Positions 8,420 to 18,725 are shown, counted from the stretch's first letter. The stretch is DNA of 64,000 bases from Macrococcus sp. DPC7161 (GCF_004117835.1 NZ_SDSC01000006.1:50139-114138), one strand, 5' to 3'. The notes: generated by a model not told the origin, from the sequence alone. Made by a program: numbers and translations.

Positions 8420-9250
8420 ATGTCACTTAAAAAGATTTTAACAATTGCTGGTTCTGATACTTCTGCCGGAGCTGGTATGCAAGCAGATTTAAAGACTTTC
8501 CAAGAATACAATACTTACGGTATGGTTGCATTAACTGCAGTTGTTGCGATGGATCCTGAAACTTGGGGTCATGATGTTACACCTTTACCATTAGATTTAT
8601 TAGATAAACAAATCAAGACTGCTTTATCAATTGGTCCTGATGCAATCAAAACAGGTATGCTTGGTTCTGAAGAAATCATCGAACGTGCTGCGAAAGCTTT
8701 CGAAGATTCTGATGCACAATTCTTCGTAGTAGATCCTGTTATGGTATGTAAAGGTGAAGATGAAGTACTTAACCCAGGAAATACTGAAGCGATGATTAAA
8801 CGATTATTACCTATAGCTACTGTTGTTACACCGAACTTATTCGAAGCGGGTCAATTATCTGGCTTAGGTAAATTAACGACAATTGAACAAATGAAGGAAG
8901 CTGCTAAAATTATTCACGAACGTGGTGCGAAACATGTTGTGATTAAAGGTGGTAAAGCTTTTGAATCTGATGAAGCTTTAGATTTATACTTTGATGGTGA
9001 AACTTACACATTATTAACAACTGATAAATTCCAATCTTCTTATAACCACGGTGCTGGTTGTACATTTGCTGCCGCTACTACAGCGAACTTAGCGTTAGGC
9101 AAATCACCTCGCGAAGCTGTTATTGCTGCAAAAGGTTTTGTCGCTTCAGCAATTAAAAATGGTTGGAAAATGAACGACTTTGTAGGTCCTGTAAATCACG
9201 GTGCTTACAACCATGTTGAAAAAATCGACGTTCAAACTAAAGAAGTTTAA
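8420..9250 (+). CDS. thiD: Hydroxymethylpyrimidine/pyridoxine kinase, ThiD/PdxK family
   Basis: This 276-residue ribokinase-fold enzyme phosphorylates hydroxymethylpyrimidine (thiamine pathway) and, in Gram-positive relatives, often pyridoxine-type vitamers as well. It contains the N-terminal TIAGSDTSAGAGMQADLKTF motif, DPVMVCKGEDEVL near residue 100 and the anion-hole/ATP motif HGAGCTFAAA near residue 212 with Cys in the GAGC loop. The ATG at 8420 has a GGGAGA site; an earlier in-frame start at 8405 lacks one. It is monocistronic, bounded by a terminator. In staphylococci this orthologue is often annotated pdxK, so the physiological substrate is uncertain. Confidence 0.88.
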   Translation: MSLKKILTIAGSDTSAGAGMQADLKTFQEYNTYGMVALTAVVAMDPETWGHDVTPLPLDLLDKQIKTALSIGPDAIKTGMLGSEEIIERAAKAFEDSDAQFFVVDPVMVCKGEDEVLNPGNTEAMIKRLLPIATVVTPNLFEAGQLSGLGKLTTIEQMKEAAKIIHERGAKHVVIKGGKAFESDEALDLYFDGETYTLLTTDKFQSSYNHGAGCTFAAATTANLALGKSPREAVIAAKGFVASAIKNGWKMNDFVGPVNHGAYNHVEKIDVQTKEV

Positions 9251-9257
9251 TTATTTA

Positions 9258-9286
9258 AAGGCATCCCACTCGGGGTGCTTTTTTGT
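9258..9286 (+). terminator. Terminator after thiD
   Basis: AGGCATCCC, loop ACTC, GGGGTGCTTTTTT: a GC-rich stem followed by six T residues. Confidence 0.9.
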
Positions 9287-9369
9287 TGTGCACGGTTTTG
9301 AGCTTAAAAGGTATAAATTTGCTCCTAAATCTAGTAAAATAGATAAGTATACAATGAGGAGGCAACATC

Positions 9370-9726
9370 ATGGAAATCATTAATGTCGAGCAAGTTCAAA
9401 ACTTACTCAATACATTTCAAAATAAACAAGTTTACCTGCATGTTGAAACGACAAATGGTGCTTATGCTAGCCATTTTGATGAAAAAGTATTTAACGCAGG
9501 TACTTTTTTAAGAAATATTTTAGTATCATATAAGCAAGGGATTATCACGGGTGGCAATAATGAACCTTACCGTGTCGGTTTAAAATTAGACAACGGTTGG
9601 ATTTATGTTCAAGGATTAACACACTTTGAAATTGACGACCAAGGCCGTTTCTTAATGGCTGGATTAAATTATCAAGGACAATTGGCAGCTGCACTAGAAA
9701 TTAGTGAAAAGCCATTTGATTTATAG
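9370..9726 (+). CDS. YojF family protein (DUF1806)
   Basis: This 118-residue soluble protein of the YojF/DUF1806 family is encoded directly before bshB2, matching the Bacillus yojF-yojG pair. It contains the TFLRNILVSYKQGIITG and PYRVGLKLDNGWIYVQGLTHFE segments typical of the family. Function is unknown; the constant linkage to the bacillithiol deacetylase gene suggests a role alongside it, which is inference. ATG 9370 has a GAGGAGG ribosome-binding site; the gap to bshB2 is 8 bp. Confidence 0.85.
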   Translation: MEIINVEQVQNLLNTFQNKQVYLHVETTNGAYASHFDEKVFNAGTFLRNILVSYKQGIITGGNNEPYRVGLKLDNGWIYVQGLTHFEIDDQGRFLMAGLNYQGQLAAALEISEKPFDL

Positions 9727-9734
9727 GTGATATC

Positions 9735-10403
9735 ATGATTAAAGAATCTCAAGTACTCGTTATTTTCCCTCACCCAGATGATGAAGCATTTGGTGTTTCA
9801 GGTACGATTATGAAGCATATTGATGCAGGTACTCCTGTGACTTATGCATGCTTAACTTTAGGCCAAATGGGTCGCAATTTAGGTAATCCACCTTTTGCGA
9901 CACGTGAATCACTACCAAAGATTCGTGAAGCTGAACTCGATGCCGCTGCTAAAGCAATGGGTATCACAGATTTACGTAAAATGGGTTATCGTGATAAAAC
10001 GTTAGAATTTGAAAAATTAGAAGATTTGGCTGAAATGGTTACAAAGTTAATTGAGGAATTAAACCCTAGTTTAATCATCTCATTTTACCCAAATTATGCG
10101 GTACACCCTGACCACGAAGCGACAGCAGCTGCTGTTATTGAAGCGGTTCGTAAAATGGATAAAGATAATCGTCCTAAATTGAATTTAGTAGCATTCAGTA
10201 ACAATACTTTAGACGATCTTGGTCAGCCTGATATCGTGCATGATATTACAGGTTATGAAGAACGTAAACTTGCAGTATTAAATGCACATGCTTCACAAAC
10301 AGGTCCAATGCTTGCTAGTCTTGCTCAAAATACACAAGAAGCAGAAGCAGCAAAAGACATGTGGCTTAAACAAGAGTGTTTTTATACTTACACAATAGAT
10401 TAA
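9735..10403 (+). CDS. bshB2: Bacillithiol biosynthesis deacetylase BshB2
   Basis: This 222-residue protein of the PIG-L/LmbE deacetylase family removes acetyl from GlcNAc-malate in bacillithiol synthesis or acts on bacillithiol conjugates. The zinc-binding HPDDEAFG motif is at residues 12-19 and the second metal motif HPDHEATA is near residue 122. It sits between yojF and folE2 in one plus-strand operon, a context that distinguishes BshB2 (YojG) from BshB1. The ribosome-binding site is weaker (TAGGTGA), overlapping the yojF stop. Confidence 0.92.
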   Translation: MIKESQVLVIFPHPDDEAFGVSGTIMKHIDAGTPVTYACLTLGQMGRNLGNPPFATRESLPKIREAELDAAAKAMGITDLRKMGYRDKTLEFEKLEDLAEMVTKLIEELNPSLIISFYPNYAVHPDHEATAAAVIEAVRKMDKDNRPKLNLVAFSNNTLDDLGQPDIVHDITGYEERKLAVLNAHASQTGPMLASLAQNTQEAEAAKDMWLKQECFYTYTID

Positions 10404-10421
10404 TATCATTAGGAGAAAGCA

Positions 10422-11300
10422 ATGGAAAACTATAACTTAAATACACGTGAAGGTCGTTGGAAACATTTCGGTTCAGTAGACCCAATTAAAGGGACTAAAC
10501 CTACTGAAAAAGAAAAAATGACAGACCTTCAAAGCTCAAAGAAAGATTTTCTTTTTGAAATCGATCATGTCGGTATCAAAAATTTAACTTACCCAGTTCG
10601 TTTAGACGGCTATCAAACTGCTGGTACATTTAGTTTATCAACACACTTAGCTAAAGATGAAAAAGGCATCAATATGAGCCGTATTCTAGAATCAGTTGAA
10701 GCACATTATGATAATGGTTTAGCACTTGATTTCAACACATTAAAAGATGTTTTAGTGACATTACAAACAGTGATGTACCAAAAAGATGCTTCTGTAGATG
10801 CACAAGCGAAGTGGTTCTTTGACCGCTTCAGTCCAGTAACCAACTTACGTGCCATTGGTCATGCTGATGCAACATTTTCATTATCAGTTGAAGGTGAGAA
10901 AGTGAAACATAAATCACTGACTTTAACAGCGATGGTGACAACACTTTGTCCATGTTCTAAAGAAATCAGTGAATACTCAGCACATAATCAACGTGGTATT
11001 GTAACGGTGAAAGCTGTATTTGATAATGAAAGTGAGCTTCCTGAAAACTTTAAAGAACGTATTTTAGAAGCGATGGAAGTCAATGCAAGCTCAATGTTAT
11101 ACCCTATTTTAAAACGTACAGATGAGAAATCGGTGACTGAACGCGCTTATGAAAATCCACGTTTTGTTGAAGATTTATTACGTTTAATAGCTGCAGATTT
11201 AGTAGAATTAGACTTTGTTAAAGGATTCGAAATTGAGTGTCGCAACGAAGAATCTATTCACCAACATGATGCATTTGCTCGACTTCGTTATAACTTATAA
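10422..11300 (+). CDS. folE2: GTP cyclohydrolase FolE2
   Basis: FolE2 (type IB GTP cyclohydrolase) converts GTP to dihydroneopterin triphosphate, the first step of folate synthesis. The 292-residue length fits. The catalytic cysteine region [10 protein letters not shown] near residue 185 and the conserved HNQRG segment are present. The enzyme type tolerates low zinc, unlike FolE1, but I see no Zur operator here. It follows bshB2 by 18 bp with an AGGAGA site, and the next gene starts 2 bp after its stop. Confidence 0.95.
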   Translation: MENYNLNTREGRWKHFGSVDPIKGTKPTEKEKMTDLQSSKKDFLFEIDHVGIKNLTYPVRLDGYQTAGTFSLSTHLAKDEKGINMSRILESVEAHYDNGLALDFNTLKDVLVTLQTVMYQKDASVDAQAKWFFDRFSPVTNLRAIGHADATFSLSVEGEKVKHKSLTLTAMVTTLCPCSKEISEYSAHNQRGIVTVKAVFDNESELPENFKERILEAMEVNASSMLYPILKRTDEKSVTERAYENPRFVEDLLRLIAADLVELDFVKGFEIECRNEESIHQHDAFARLRYNL

Positions 11301-11301
11301 T

Positions 11302-11856
11302 ATGACTGAAAAAGAAAAAATGATTGCTGGCTTAATGTATGATCCACAAGACCCTGAACTTGCTAATGATCGCATTCAAGCAAAGTTAAAGACACGTGAA
11401 TATAATGATACTGGAGAAGATGAAAGCACCAAACGTGATCAAATGATTAAATCCATCTTTGGTTCAACTGGAGACGCGATTCATGTTGAAGCGAACCTAA
11501 GAGTTGATTATGGATATAATATTCACGTAGGTGAAAACTTTTACTCAAATCATGATTTGACGATTCTAGACGTTGCACCAGTAACCATTGGTGACAACTG
11601 TATGATCGCACCAGGTGTTCACCTTTATACAGCTACACACCCGATTGATCCTGTCGCACGTAACAGCGGTGTGGAATATGCAAAGCCAATTACGATTGGA
11701 CATAACGTTTGGATTGGTGGCGGTGCCATTATTAACCCAGGCGTATCCATCGGTGATAATGCTGTGATTGCAAGTGGTGCAGTTGTCATAAAAGATGTTC
11801 CTAACAATACAGTTGTTGGCGGAAACCCAGCAAAAATAATAAAGACAATCGATTAA
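11302..11856 (+). CDS. Maltose/galactoside O-acetyltransferase family protein
   Basis: This 184-residue left-handed beta-helix acetyltransferase belongs to the LacA/Maa group. The N-terminal [20 protein letters not shown] matches the maltose-acetyltransferase cap domain and the hexapeptide repeats run from about residue 70, with the catalytic histidine in YTATHPID. It transfers acetyl from acetyl-CoA to a sugar; the natural acceptor is unknown. Its start is two bases after the folE2 stop and there is no visible Shine-Dalgarno, so translation probably depends on coupling to folE2. Confidence 0.85.
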   Translation: MTEKEKMIAGLMYDPQDPELANDRIQAKLKTREYNDTGEDESTKRDQMIKSIFGSTGDAIHVEANLRVDYGYNIHVGENFYSNHDLTILDVAPVTIGDNCMIAPGVHLYTATHPIDPVARNSGVEYAKPITIGHNVWIGGGAIINPGVSIGDNAVIASGAVVIKDVPNNTVVGGNPAKIIKTID

Positions 11857-11880
11857 TAAAATCGATTGTCTTTTATTTTT
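11841..11880. terminator. Terminator overlapping the acetyltransferase stop codon
   Basis: AAAGACAATCGATT and AATCGATTGTCTTT pair perfectly and are followed by TATTTTTAT. The stop codon TAA (11854-11856) lies in the loop region. It separates convergent genes. Confidence 0.85.
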
Positions 11881-11906
11881 ATCTATCAAAAGTTACGTCA
11901 CTTCTT

Positions 11907-12776
11907 TTAATTAATCTCTCCATTTAACAACTGCATAATGCCTCTGCCAACACCACTTTCTTCGTTTGAACCCGCTCGATACTTCGCAATTTGTTTGACT
12001 TCATCTACGCCATTCTCCATACCAAAAGAGTACCCTACACGTTCAAGCATTGATACATCATTTAAATTATCACCAAATGCTGCAACTTCATTCATATCGA
12101 TTTTTAAGCTTTCGGCCAATGCTTGTAATGCAATGCCTTTTTGTGCATCATTGTGTGTGATTTCAATATTACCTCTAGAAGAAGCCGATACTGCTAAATG
12201 CTTAAATGCCTTTAATTCTGCTTTGGCTTGATCTAATTTTTCTAAATCACTTGAGAAAGCTAAGAATTTTAAGACAAGTTCTCCGTCACGTTCATAAACT
12301 TCATTATATGACTGTACTTCTTTCAATGAGCCTTGTTCAATTCGCTTGTTAATAGACGCTCTAATCTTCTCAACGTCCGGTGTATGTCCCATTTTATTCG
12401 CAATATCAATATAAATGTCTAGATCCATTTGTTTATCTTCAGTATAAATACGTGCGTTTGTGTACACTTGATAATACAAATTGTATTTATCCAAAATCGT
12501 TGTAATATCTTTAATTTGTGCGTGGTTTAACTTAGAAGTATGAATGATATTAAATGATTCATCCCTTACTTCTGCACCATTTAAACAAATGTATGGCACT
12601 TTAAGTCCTGTTGGTGCAACAGGTGTTCTTGCTTCATAAAATGCGCGTCCTGTTGCAATGGCTACAGTAATTCCTTTTGCCTGTGCTGCTTTGATGGCCT
12701 CAATATTTTCTTTAGAAATTTCGTGACTACTATTTAATAATGTTCCATCCATATCTGTTGCGATTAATCGTACCAT
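11907..12776 (-). CDS. Cof-type HAD-IIB phosphatase (YidA-like)
   Basis: This 289-residue HAD-superfamily hydrolase with a C2B cap contains motif I DMDGTLLNSS at residues 8-17, motif II ATGRAF, a lysine near residue 215 and motif IV GDNLNDVSML near residue 236. Such enzymes dephosphorylate sugar phosphates or other small phosphoesters; the specific substrate cannot be told. It lies 48 bp downstream of tadA on the same strand, as I recall for the staphylococcal order near sdrC. Confidence 0.9.
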   Translation of the reverse strand: MVRLIATDMDGTLLNSSHEISKENIEAIKAAQAKGITVAIATGRAFYEARTPVAPTGLKVPYICLNGAEVRDESFNIIHTSKLNHAQIKDITTILDKYNLYYQVYTNARIYTEDKQMDLDIYIDIANKMGHTPDVEKIRASINKRIEQGSLKEVQSYNEVYERDGELVLKFLAFSSDLEKLDQAKAELKAFKHLAVSASSRGNIEITHNDAQKGIALQALAESLKIDMNEVAAFGDNLNDVSMLERVGYSFGMENGVDEVKQIAKYRAGSNEESGVGRGIMQLLNGEIN

Positions 12777-12824
12777 TTTTTCAGCTCCTCATTCTTTATC
12801 GGTTTTAGTTTAACAAACAATCCT

Positions 12825-13325
<501 letters not shown>

Positions 13326-13395
13326 TTATCTTCCACCTAATCAGTTTTGTGATACAATAACATATACATTTTATTTTAACATTAAGGAGAATTTT

Positions 13396-13995
13396 ATGGC
13401 GCCATTATATATCGCAATCGAAGGTCCGATTGGTGTCGGTAAAAGTTCACTCACAAAACGTTTATCAGAAACATACAATGTGACTCCAATGTATGAAATT
13501 GTCGAAGAGAATCCATTTCTCTCAGACTTCTATGCAGATATTGAAAAATGGAGTTTCCAAACGGAAATGTTTTTTTTATGCCATCGTTACAAAGAACTTA
13601 GTGAATTAACCAATAACCAAGCAGTCATCAGTGATTACCATATTTTAAAAAATAAAGTCTTCGCTAGAAATACGTTAAAACCTAAAGAATTTAATAAATT
13701 TGAGCGTATTTATGACATCTTAACAGAAGACATTCGTATGCCTGATGTCACAATATTTTTAACAGCAGATTTAAGCACATTGAAATCTCGCATTAAACTT
13801 AGAAATAGAGACTTCGAACAAATCATTGAAGATGATTATTTAACAAAGCTTACAAGTGATTATGAACACGTTTATGCGTCAATGAAAGACTCACATAAAA
13901 CATTACTCATCGACACTTCAAACATTGACTTTGTAAAATCCGAAGTAGATTATCAAAATATATTACAACAAATCAATCAACTCATAGGAGAATAA
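13396..13995 (+). CDS. Deoxynucleoside kinase (first of pair, probable deoxyguanosine kinase)
   Basis: This 199-residue enzyme phosphorylates deoxynucleosides in the salvage pathway. It has the P-loop GPIGVGKSSLTKRL at residues 10-23, the ISDYH catalytic region near residue 76 (with D in place of the usual ERS-type surroundings of other kinases) and the RIKLRNRDFEQ lid. It resembles Bacillus Dgk (YaaG). The second kinase starts 1 bp after its stop. The split of dGuo versus dAdo/dCyd specificity between the two is inferred from Bacillus. Confidence 0.88.
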   Translation: MAPLYIAIEGPIGVGKSSLTKRLSETYNVTPMYEIVEENPFLSDFYADIEKWSFQTEMFFLCHRYKELSELTNNQAVISDYHILKNKVFARNTLKPKEFNKFERIYDILTEDIRMPDVTIFLTADLSTLKSRIKLRNRDFEQIIEDDYLTKLTSDYEHVYASMKDSHKTLLIDTSNIDFVKSEVDYQNILQQINQLIGE

Positions 13996-13996
13996 C

Positions 13997-14656
13997 ATGT
14001 ACCAAATACCTAACGATGCAATCATCACTATTGCAGGCACAGTCGGTGTCGGCAAATCATCACTTACAAAAGCATTAGCTGAAAAATTAAACTTTAAAAC
14101 AAGCTTTGAAAAAGTAGATAACAATCCTTACTTAGAAAAGTTTTACAATGATTTCGATCGTTGGAGCTTTCACTTACAAATCTATTTCTTAGCAGAACGC
14201 TTCAAAGAACAAAAACGTATGTTTGAATATGGTGGCGGCTTTATTCAAGATCGCTCAATCTATGAAGACGTAGACATCTTTGCAAAAATGCATGAAGAAG
14301 GCGGCACAATGACCGCTGAAGACTTTAAAACATATTATGAATTATACGAAGCAATGGTCATGACACCATATTTCCCAAAACCAGACTGTTTAATCTATCT
14401 TGAATGTGACTACGAATCAGTAATCAACAGAATCGCAGAACGTGGCCGTCAAATGGAAATCGAAACTGACGAAAACTACTGGCGTGCATTATTTGCAAGA
14501 TATGAAAAATGGATTGATGAATTTAATGCATGTCCTGTCATTCGCATTAACATTAATGAATATGATGTATATGATGACATCGATTCATTAGACCCAATCA
14601 TTGAAAAAATTGCAAAAGTCATCGAAACACACCGAAAAATAAATCAAAGAGGATAA
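13997..14656 (+). CDS. Deoxynucleoside kinase (second of pair, probable dAdo/dCyd kinase)
   Basis: This 219-residue paralogue of the preceding gene has P-loop GTVGVGKSSLTKAL, the catalytic QDRSIYEDVDIF segment near residue 83 (DRS motif) and the lid RIAERGRQME. It resembles Bacillus Dck (YaaF). The two genes are adjacent with one base between stop and start and an AGGAGA ribosome-binding site inside the end of the first gene. A bidirectional terminator follows. Confidence 0.9.
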   Translation: MYQIPNDAIITIAGTVGVGKSSLTKALAEKLNFKTSFEKVDNNPYLEKFYNDFDRWSFHLQIYFLAERFKEQKRMFEYGGGFIQDRSIYEDVDIFAKMHEEGGTMTAEDFKTYYELYEAMVMTPYFPKPDCLIYLECDYESVINRIAERGRQMEIETDENYWRALFARYEKWIDEFNACPVIRININEYDVYDDIDSLDPIIEKIAKVIETHRKINQRG

Positions 14657-14690
14657 AAAGCAAAGTCAACCGACTTTGCTTTTTTACTTA
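14655..14690. terminator. Bidirectional terminator between the kinase pair and a HAD gene
   Basis: AAAAAGCAAAGTC, loop AACC, GACTTTGCTTTTTT lies between convergent genes. Confidence 0.9.
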
Positions 14691-15385
14691 TCTATATGTT
14701 CATCAATATATTTTAGTAATTCATTTACATTCGCTAATATTGTATCTGCGTTTCCTAAATCTTGTCGGTCACCTGATCCACTAAGGACTCCTACAACATG
14801 TGCCACTTCACCATTTCGGCCAAGCAACACATCCATTTCAGTATCACCGACCATCATCGTCTCCTCTTTAGAAACGTCAAAGTGCGATAAAATGGTATCC
14901 ATCAAAGCTTTTTGTGGTTTTTGATAAGGTGATGAATCGCTAGTAACAATAAGATCAAAATATTTTCTAATATTATATTTATCTACAAATAAATCCATTG
15001 ACTCATTATCATCAGCAGAGACAATTGCAAGTTGATATCCTTGTTCTTTTAATGTTGCTAATGTCTCTGGAATACCATCGATAATTTCAATATCATCTTT
15101 TTCATTATCAGTTGATAAATGTGCCATTTTGTCTAATGTCCACTGAGATAATTGTTCGCCATTAGGCAATACTCTCAACTTAGAAACGATTTGCTTCGCT
15201 TTATCAGATGATAATACACGGTCAATTTTGTCGTCTATTATCCCAAACGCATCTTTTATTTCTGATTTTGGGACGTGTACGTTGGTCCTAGAAGAAAATT
15301 CATTAATCAAATCATCTGCCAGTTTTACAATAGGGCTACCGAGTTCCATAAGCGTACCATCTTTATCAAAAACGATGAGTTTCAA
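14684..15385 (-). CDS. HAD-IA family phosphatase (phosphoglycolate phosphatase-like)
   Basis: This 233-residue HAD hydrolase has motif I FDKDGTLMELG at residues 6-16, motif II IVSADDNES near residue 122, a lysine at KPQKAL near 156 and motif III/IV MVGDTEMDVLLGRN near residue 176. The DKDGT instead of DxDGT spelling is common in staphylococcal and Bacillus Gph-like proteins. Substrate unknown. It stands between the kinase genes and the PTS-IIC/ilvE pair, matching the staphylococcal order. Confidence 0.88.
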   Translation of the reverse strand: MKLIVFDKDGTLMELGSPIVKLADDLINEFSSRTNVHVPKSEIKDAFGIIDDKIDRVLSSDKAKQIVSKLRVLPNGEQLSQWTLDKMAHLSTDNEKDDIEIIDGIPETLATLKEQGYQLAIVSADDNESMDLFVDKYNIRKYFDLIVTSDSSPYQKPQKALMDTILSHFDVSKEETMMVGDTEMDVLLGRNGEVAHVVGVLSGSGDRQDLGNADTILANVNELLKYIDEHIDK

Positions 15386-15475
15386 TTGAATATCCTCCCT
15401 AAATTTCAGTTCTTACTGTTGATTATACCCGAAAAATAGAACGAAAATACAAATAACATTGATGCTAAACATTCA

Positions 15476-16507
15476 TTAATTTACTTCTAGATGCATATCT
15501 CCTGGCTTCACCCATGACTTTGGTTTCATTACGAAATAATGAATGATTAACGTCACGATTAAAGGTGTCACGACACCAGCAATCAAAAACTGTAGAAGGA
15601 CTCCTATTCCTTGGGCATTTAATATTTGAATCGGTGCAATCAATGCACATAAACCTAGTCCTGCTATCTGATAAGGAATTTCTAAATTTAATATGAGTAC
15701 TGCAACTGGTCCAGACACTGCTGCTGCAATTAATGGTGCAATCATAATTTTAGGATTCTTAACGATGTTAGGGAATTGAACTTTAGGTGTGCAAATGAGT
15801 TGAGCTAAAAATCCACCCAAATCATTCTCTCGTATACTGACAAAAGTATAGCCAACAAATTGTGCAGAAATACCAACTAAAGCAGCTGCTGCTGCGCTTG
15901 AATCGAGCTGTAACGCTATCGCTAATGCTGCACTTGATGCTGGTGTCATGACCAATATAGCAAAGACAACTGCTATTACGATTGAAGCAAATAGTGGCTG
16001 ATTGCCTACTATAGTGGTAATCGTTTTAGATATTGTAATCAATGTTGGTGCTATGACTTTCGATAAATAGTACCCAGCCACACTGCCAATAAGCATACTT
16101 GAAATAGGAACAGCCATTAAATCTAAAAAGGTCTTTCCTGTCACACGTTTACCGATATATGTAGCGATAATCGCTGCAATAATAGCGCCAATTGGCTCAC
16201 CTGTTGTAATCGTGAACGTTTCTTTAAACGGTACAATCGCATTACCTCCAATAACACCACTTACCATCGCACTAATAATCGTTAAATTATTAGCACCAAG
16301 CATAATGGCAATCGCTGCACCTATCGCAGGTGTCATTAAGAATGTAGAAATTGATCCAATGTTCACCAACAAATCAATATGTAATAATCCACCTAAAGAT
16401 TTAAACAATAATCCGATTCCTAAAGAAACTAAGATTGCAGCTGATAAACCAGCTGCCCCTTTTTCCATCCTATCCATAAAGTAGGATTTGTTTACAGCAT
16501 CTTGCAT
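15476..16507 (-). CDS. PTS sugar transporter IIC-like membrane protein (PTS_EIIC_2 type)
   Basis: This 343-residue polytopic membrane protein has about nine to ten hydrophobic segments and repeated glycine/alanine-rich helices (IIAAIIATYIGKRV, MTPASSAALAIALQL). The pattern fits the PF13303 family of stand-alone PTS IIC-like proteins; no IIA, IIB or phosphorylation-site domain is fused and none is encoded nearby. It follows ilvE by 10 bp, so it is probably co-transcribed with it. Substrate is unknown, and a true PTS role is doubtful without partners. Confidence 0.75.
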   Translation of the reverse strand: MQDAVNKSYFMDRMEKGAAGLSAAILVSLGIGLLFKSLGGLLHIDLLVNIGSISTFLMTPAIGAAIAIMLGANNLTIISAMVSGVIGGNAIVPFKETFTITTGEPIGAIIAAIIATYIGKRVTGKTFLDLMAVPISSMLIGSVAGYYLSKVIAPTLITISKTITTIVGNQPLFASIVIAVVFAILVMTPASSAALAIALQLDSSAAAAALVGISAQFVGYTFVSIRENDLGGFLAQLICTPKVQFPNIVKNPKIMIAPLIAAAVSGPVAVLILNLEIPYQIAGLGLCALIAPIQILNAQGIGVLLQFLIAGVVTPLIVTLIIHYFVMKPKSWVKPGDMHLEVN

Positions 16508-16517
16508 TGAACCACCC

Positions 16518-17582
16518 CTATTCCACTTTTTCTATCCAACCAAAAACATCGTCACGTGTGCCATTTTGTATTGATGTATATGTATCATATAATTCACGTG
16601 TCACAGATCCTACTTGTTCTGGAACTGTTGCAATTTGATCTTTGTACTTAATTTCACCTACAGGGGAAATTACTACTGCCGTCCCTGAACCAAAAATTTC
16701 TGTAATACGTCCTGCTTTAACATCTCCAAAAACTTCTTCAATGGAAATACGCTTCTCTTCGACTTCATAACCTAATGATTGTGCGAGTTCTAAAATAGAT
16801 TTACGCGTTATGCCGGGTAAAATACTGCCATTTAAAGCGGGTGTGACTAACTTATTACCATAAACAAAGAAGATATTCATACTGCCGACTTCTTCTACAT
16901 ATTTTTGTTCAACACCGTCTAACCACAATACTTGGTCATAACCTAATTTACCTGCTTTTGATTGTGCAAGTAAACTTGCTGCATAGTTCCCTGCTACTTT
17001 CGCAAAGCCTACACCACCACGAACTGCACGTACATATTCATCTTCAACATAAATCTTCGTCGGCTGCAATTGCCCATCACCATAGTAAGCACCTACTGGT
17101 GATAAGATGATTAAAAATTTATACTGATTTGCAGGTCTTACACCTAAAAAGGGTTCATTAGCAAAAATGACAGGTCGAATATAAAGCGCTTGTCCTGGTT
17201 CTGATGGTACCCAATCCGCTTCTAATGCGACAAGCTGTTTTAATGCATCAACACTCGCCTCAACATCGATGTTTGGCATTTCTAAACGAGATAACGATTG
17301 ATTCATACGCTTAAAGTTCTCTTCTGGACGGAACAGTTGAATACCTTTTGATGTTTTATATGCTTTTAATCCTTCAAACACAGATTGACCATAATGAATG
17401 CTTTGCGATGCTGGTGACATGCTGATTGGCTCATAAGGTACAATTTTTTCATTATGCCATCCTTTATCTTCTGTATAATCTGCTGAATACATATAGTCTG
17501 TAAAATATCGACCAAAACCAAGCACACCACTTGGTTTCTCTTGTAATACTTCACGTGTTTGAACTTCTAGTAGATTCGTCAT
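16518..17582 (-). CDS. ilvE: Branched-chain amino-acid aminotransferase
   Basis: IlvE transfers amino groups between branched-chain amino acids and 2-oxoglutarate, linking Ile/Leu/Val synthesis and branched fatty-acid precursors. The 354-residue fold-type IV PLP enzyme has the Schiff-base lysine at residue 195 in [13 protein letters not shown] and the C-terminal [18 protein letters not shown] segment that binds the cofactor phosphate. GGAGGCGG is the ribosome-binding site. It heads a two-gene unit with the IIC-like gene. Confidence 0.95.
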   Translation of the reverse strand: MTNLLEVQTREVLQEKPSGVLGFGRYFTDYMYSADYTEDKGWHNEKIVPYEPISMSPASQSIHYGQSVFEGLKAYKTSKGIQLFRPEENFKRMNQSLSRLEMPNIDVEASVDALKQLVALEADWVPSEPGQALYIRPVIFANEPFLGVRPANQYKFLIILSPVGAYYGDGQLQPTKIYVEDEYVRAVRGGVGFAKVAGNYAASLLAQSKAGKLGYDQVLWLDGVEQKYVEEVGSMNIFFVYGNKLVTPALNGSILPGITRKSILELAQSLGYEVEEKRISIEEVFGDVKAGRITEIFGSGTAVVISPVGEIKYKDQIATVPEQVGSVTRELYDTYTSIQNGTRDDVFGWIEKVE

Positions 17583-17652
17583 ATAACCGCCTCCATATGT
17601 TTAATGTAGACAAGTATAGCAGTACAAAATATGTATTTCAATAATATATCCG

Positions 17653-17667
17653 AATTTTCTAAATATA
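17653..17667 (-). promoter_or_regulatory. Possible CodY-like box upstream of ilvE
   Basis: On the minus strand TATATTTAGAAAATT differs at three positions from the CodY consensus AATTTTCNGAAAATT. CodY control of branched-chain amino-acid genes is well known, but in AT-rich DNA such a match can be chance. Confidence 0.35.
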
Positions 17668-17713
17668 TACAAAATTAAAACGTTTTCATTTGCAAAATCA
17701 AACATTCATCACA

Positions 17714-17746
17714 AAAAAGGCTAGAACACTTATGTTCCAGCCTCTA
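17714..17746 (-). terminator. Terminator after tdh
   Basis: On the minus strand AGGCTGGAACATAAGTGTTC TAGCC is followed by TTTTTT. The stem GGCTGGAACA/TGTTCTAGCC contains one G-T pair. Confidence 0.88.
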
Positions 17747-17771
17747 AATTTATATGACTATGCCATTAGTC

Positions 17772-18725
17772 TTATTTTTGTTCTTTTGCACGAATTGCTG
17801 TTAACATTTCTTCTGTCATTTTGTCTAAATCGAATTTAGGATTGAAGCCCCATTGTTTTTTCGCTTCAGTCGCATCGATTGAGTTTGGCCAGCTTTCAGC
17901 AATACCTTGACGTACTGGATCTACTTCATATGTTAATTCAAATTCAGGAATGAATTTTCTGATGCTAGCAGCTACCATCTCAGGATCAATACTCATCGCT
18001 GTAACGTTAAATGCGTTACGGTCTACTAATTTATCAGCTGGTGCTTCCATCAATTCAATGATTGCATTAATCGCATCATCCATAAACATCATATCCATGA
18101 ATGTTCCTTTGTCGATGTATGAAGCATATTTACCTTCACGTACTGCTTTGAAGTAAATTTCAACAGCATAATCTGTAGTACCGCCACCAGGTTCTTTAAC
18201 GTGTGAAATTAATCCTGGGAAACGTACGCCACGTGTATCTAATCCAAAGTGATGGTGGTAATAATCACATAATAATTCACCAGCTACTTTATTTACACCA
18301 TACATTGTTGTTGGACGTTGAATTGTTGTTTGTGGTGTATTGTCTTTTGGTGTATTTGGTCCAAATGCACCAATTGAAGATGGTGTAAAGAATTGCATTT
18401 CTAATTTACGTGCTACTTCTAATGCGTTTAATAATCCACCCATGTTTAAGTTCCAAGCAAATACTGGGTTCTTTTCTGCAGTCGCTGATAATAATGCTGC
18501 CATGTGCATCATCGTGTCTGGTTTGAAACTGTCTGCGATCGCTAACATTTTGTCATGGTCCATAACATCTAAAGTTTCAAATGGTCCATCTAATACTGGA
18601 TTGCCTTCTTCTGGACGGCGTAAATCTGTTGCTAAAACATTTTCAACACCATAGATTTCACGTAACTTTAAAGTTAACTCTGTACCAATTTGTCCTAATG
18701 CCCCTGTAATCATTATTCTTTTCAT
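17772..18725 (-). CDS. tdh: NAD-dependent L-threonine 3-dehydrogenase, short-chain/epimerase type
   Basis: This 317-residue extended short-chain dehydrogenase has the Rossmann motif GALGQIG at residues 8-14, a catalytic Ser in [11 protein letters not shown] and the Tyr-x3-Lys pair in [12 protein letters not shown] near residue 143. This epimerase-like type oxidises L-threonine to 2-amino-3-ketobutyrate. The call is strengthened by kbl immediately upstream on the same strand, encoding the next enzyme. A gap of about 170 bp with a hairpin separates the two genes. Confidence 0.88.
   Translation of the reverse strand: MKRIMITGALGQIGTELTLKLREIYGVENVLATDLRRPEEGNPVLDGPFETLDVMDHDKMLAIADSFKPDTMMHMAALLSATAEKNPVFAWNLNMGGLLNALEVARKLEMQFFTPSSIGAFGPNTPKDNTPQTTIQRPTTMYGVNKVAGELLCDYYHHHFGLDTRGVRFPGLISHVKEPGGGTTDYAVEIYFKAVREGKYASYIDKGTFMDMMFMDDAINAIIELMEAPADKLVDRNAFNVTAMSIDPEMVAASIRKFIPEFELTYEVDPVRQGIAESWPNSIDATEAKKQWGFNPKFDLDKMTEEMLTAIRAKEQK

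Noticed and set aside
9201..9383. Plus-strand 60-codon ORF across the thiD terminator
   Set aside because: It runs through a strong intrinsic terminator, has no ribosome-binding site and overlaps thiD out of frame.
11566..11889. Minus-strand ORF opposite the acetyltransferase gene
   Set aside because: Composition rich in Cys, Asn and Trp typical of an antisense shadow of hexapeptide repeats.
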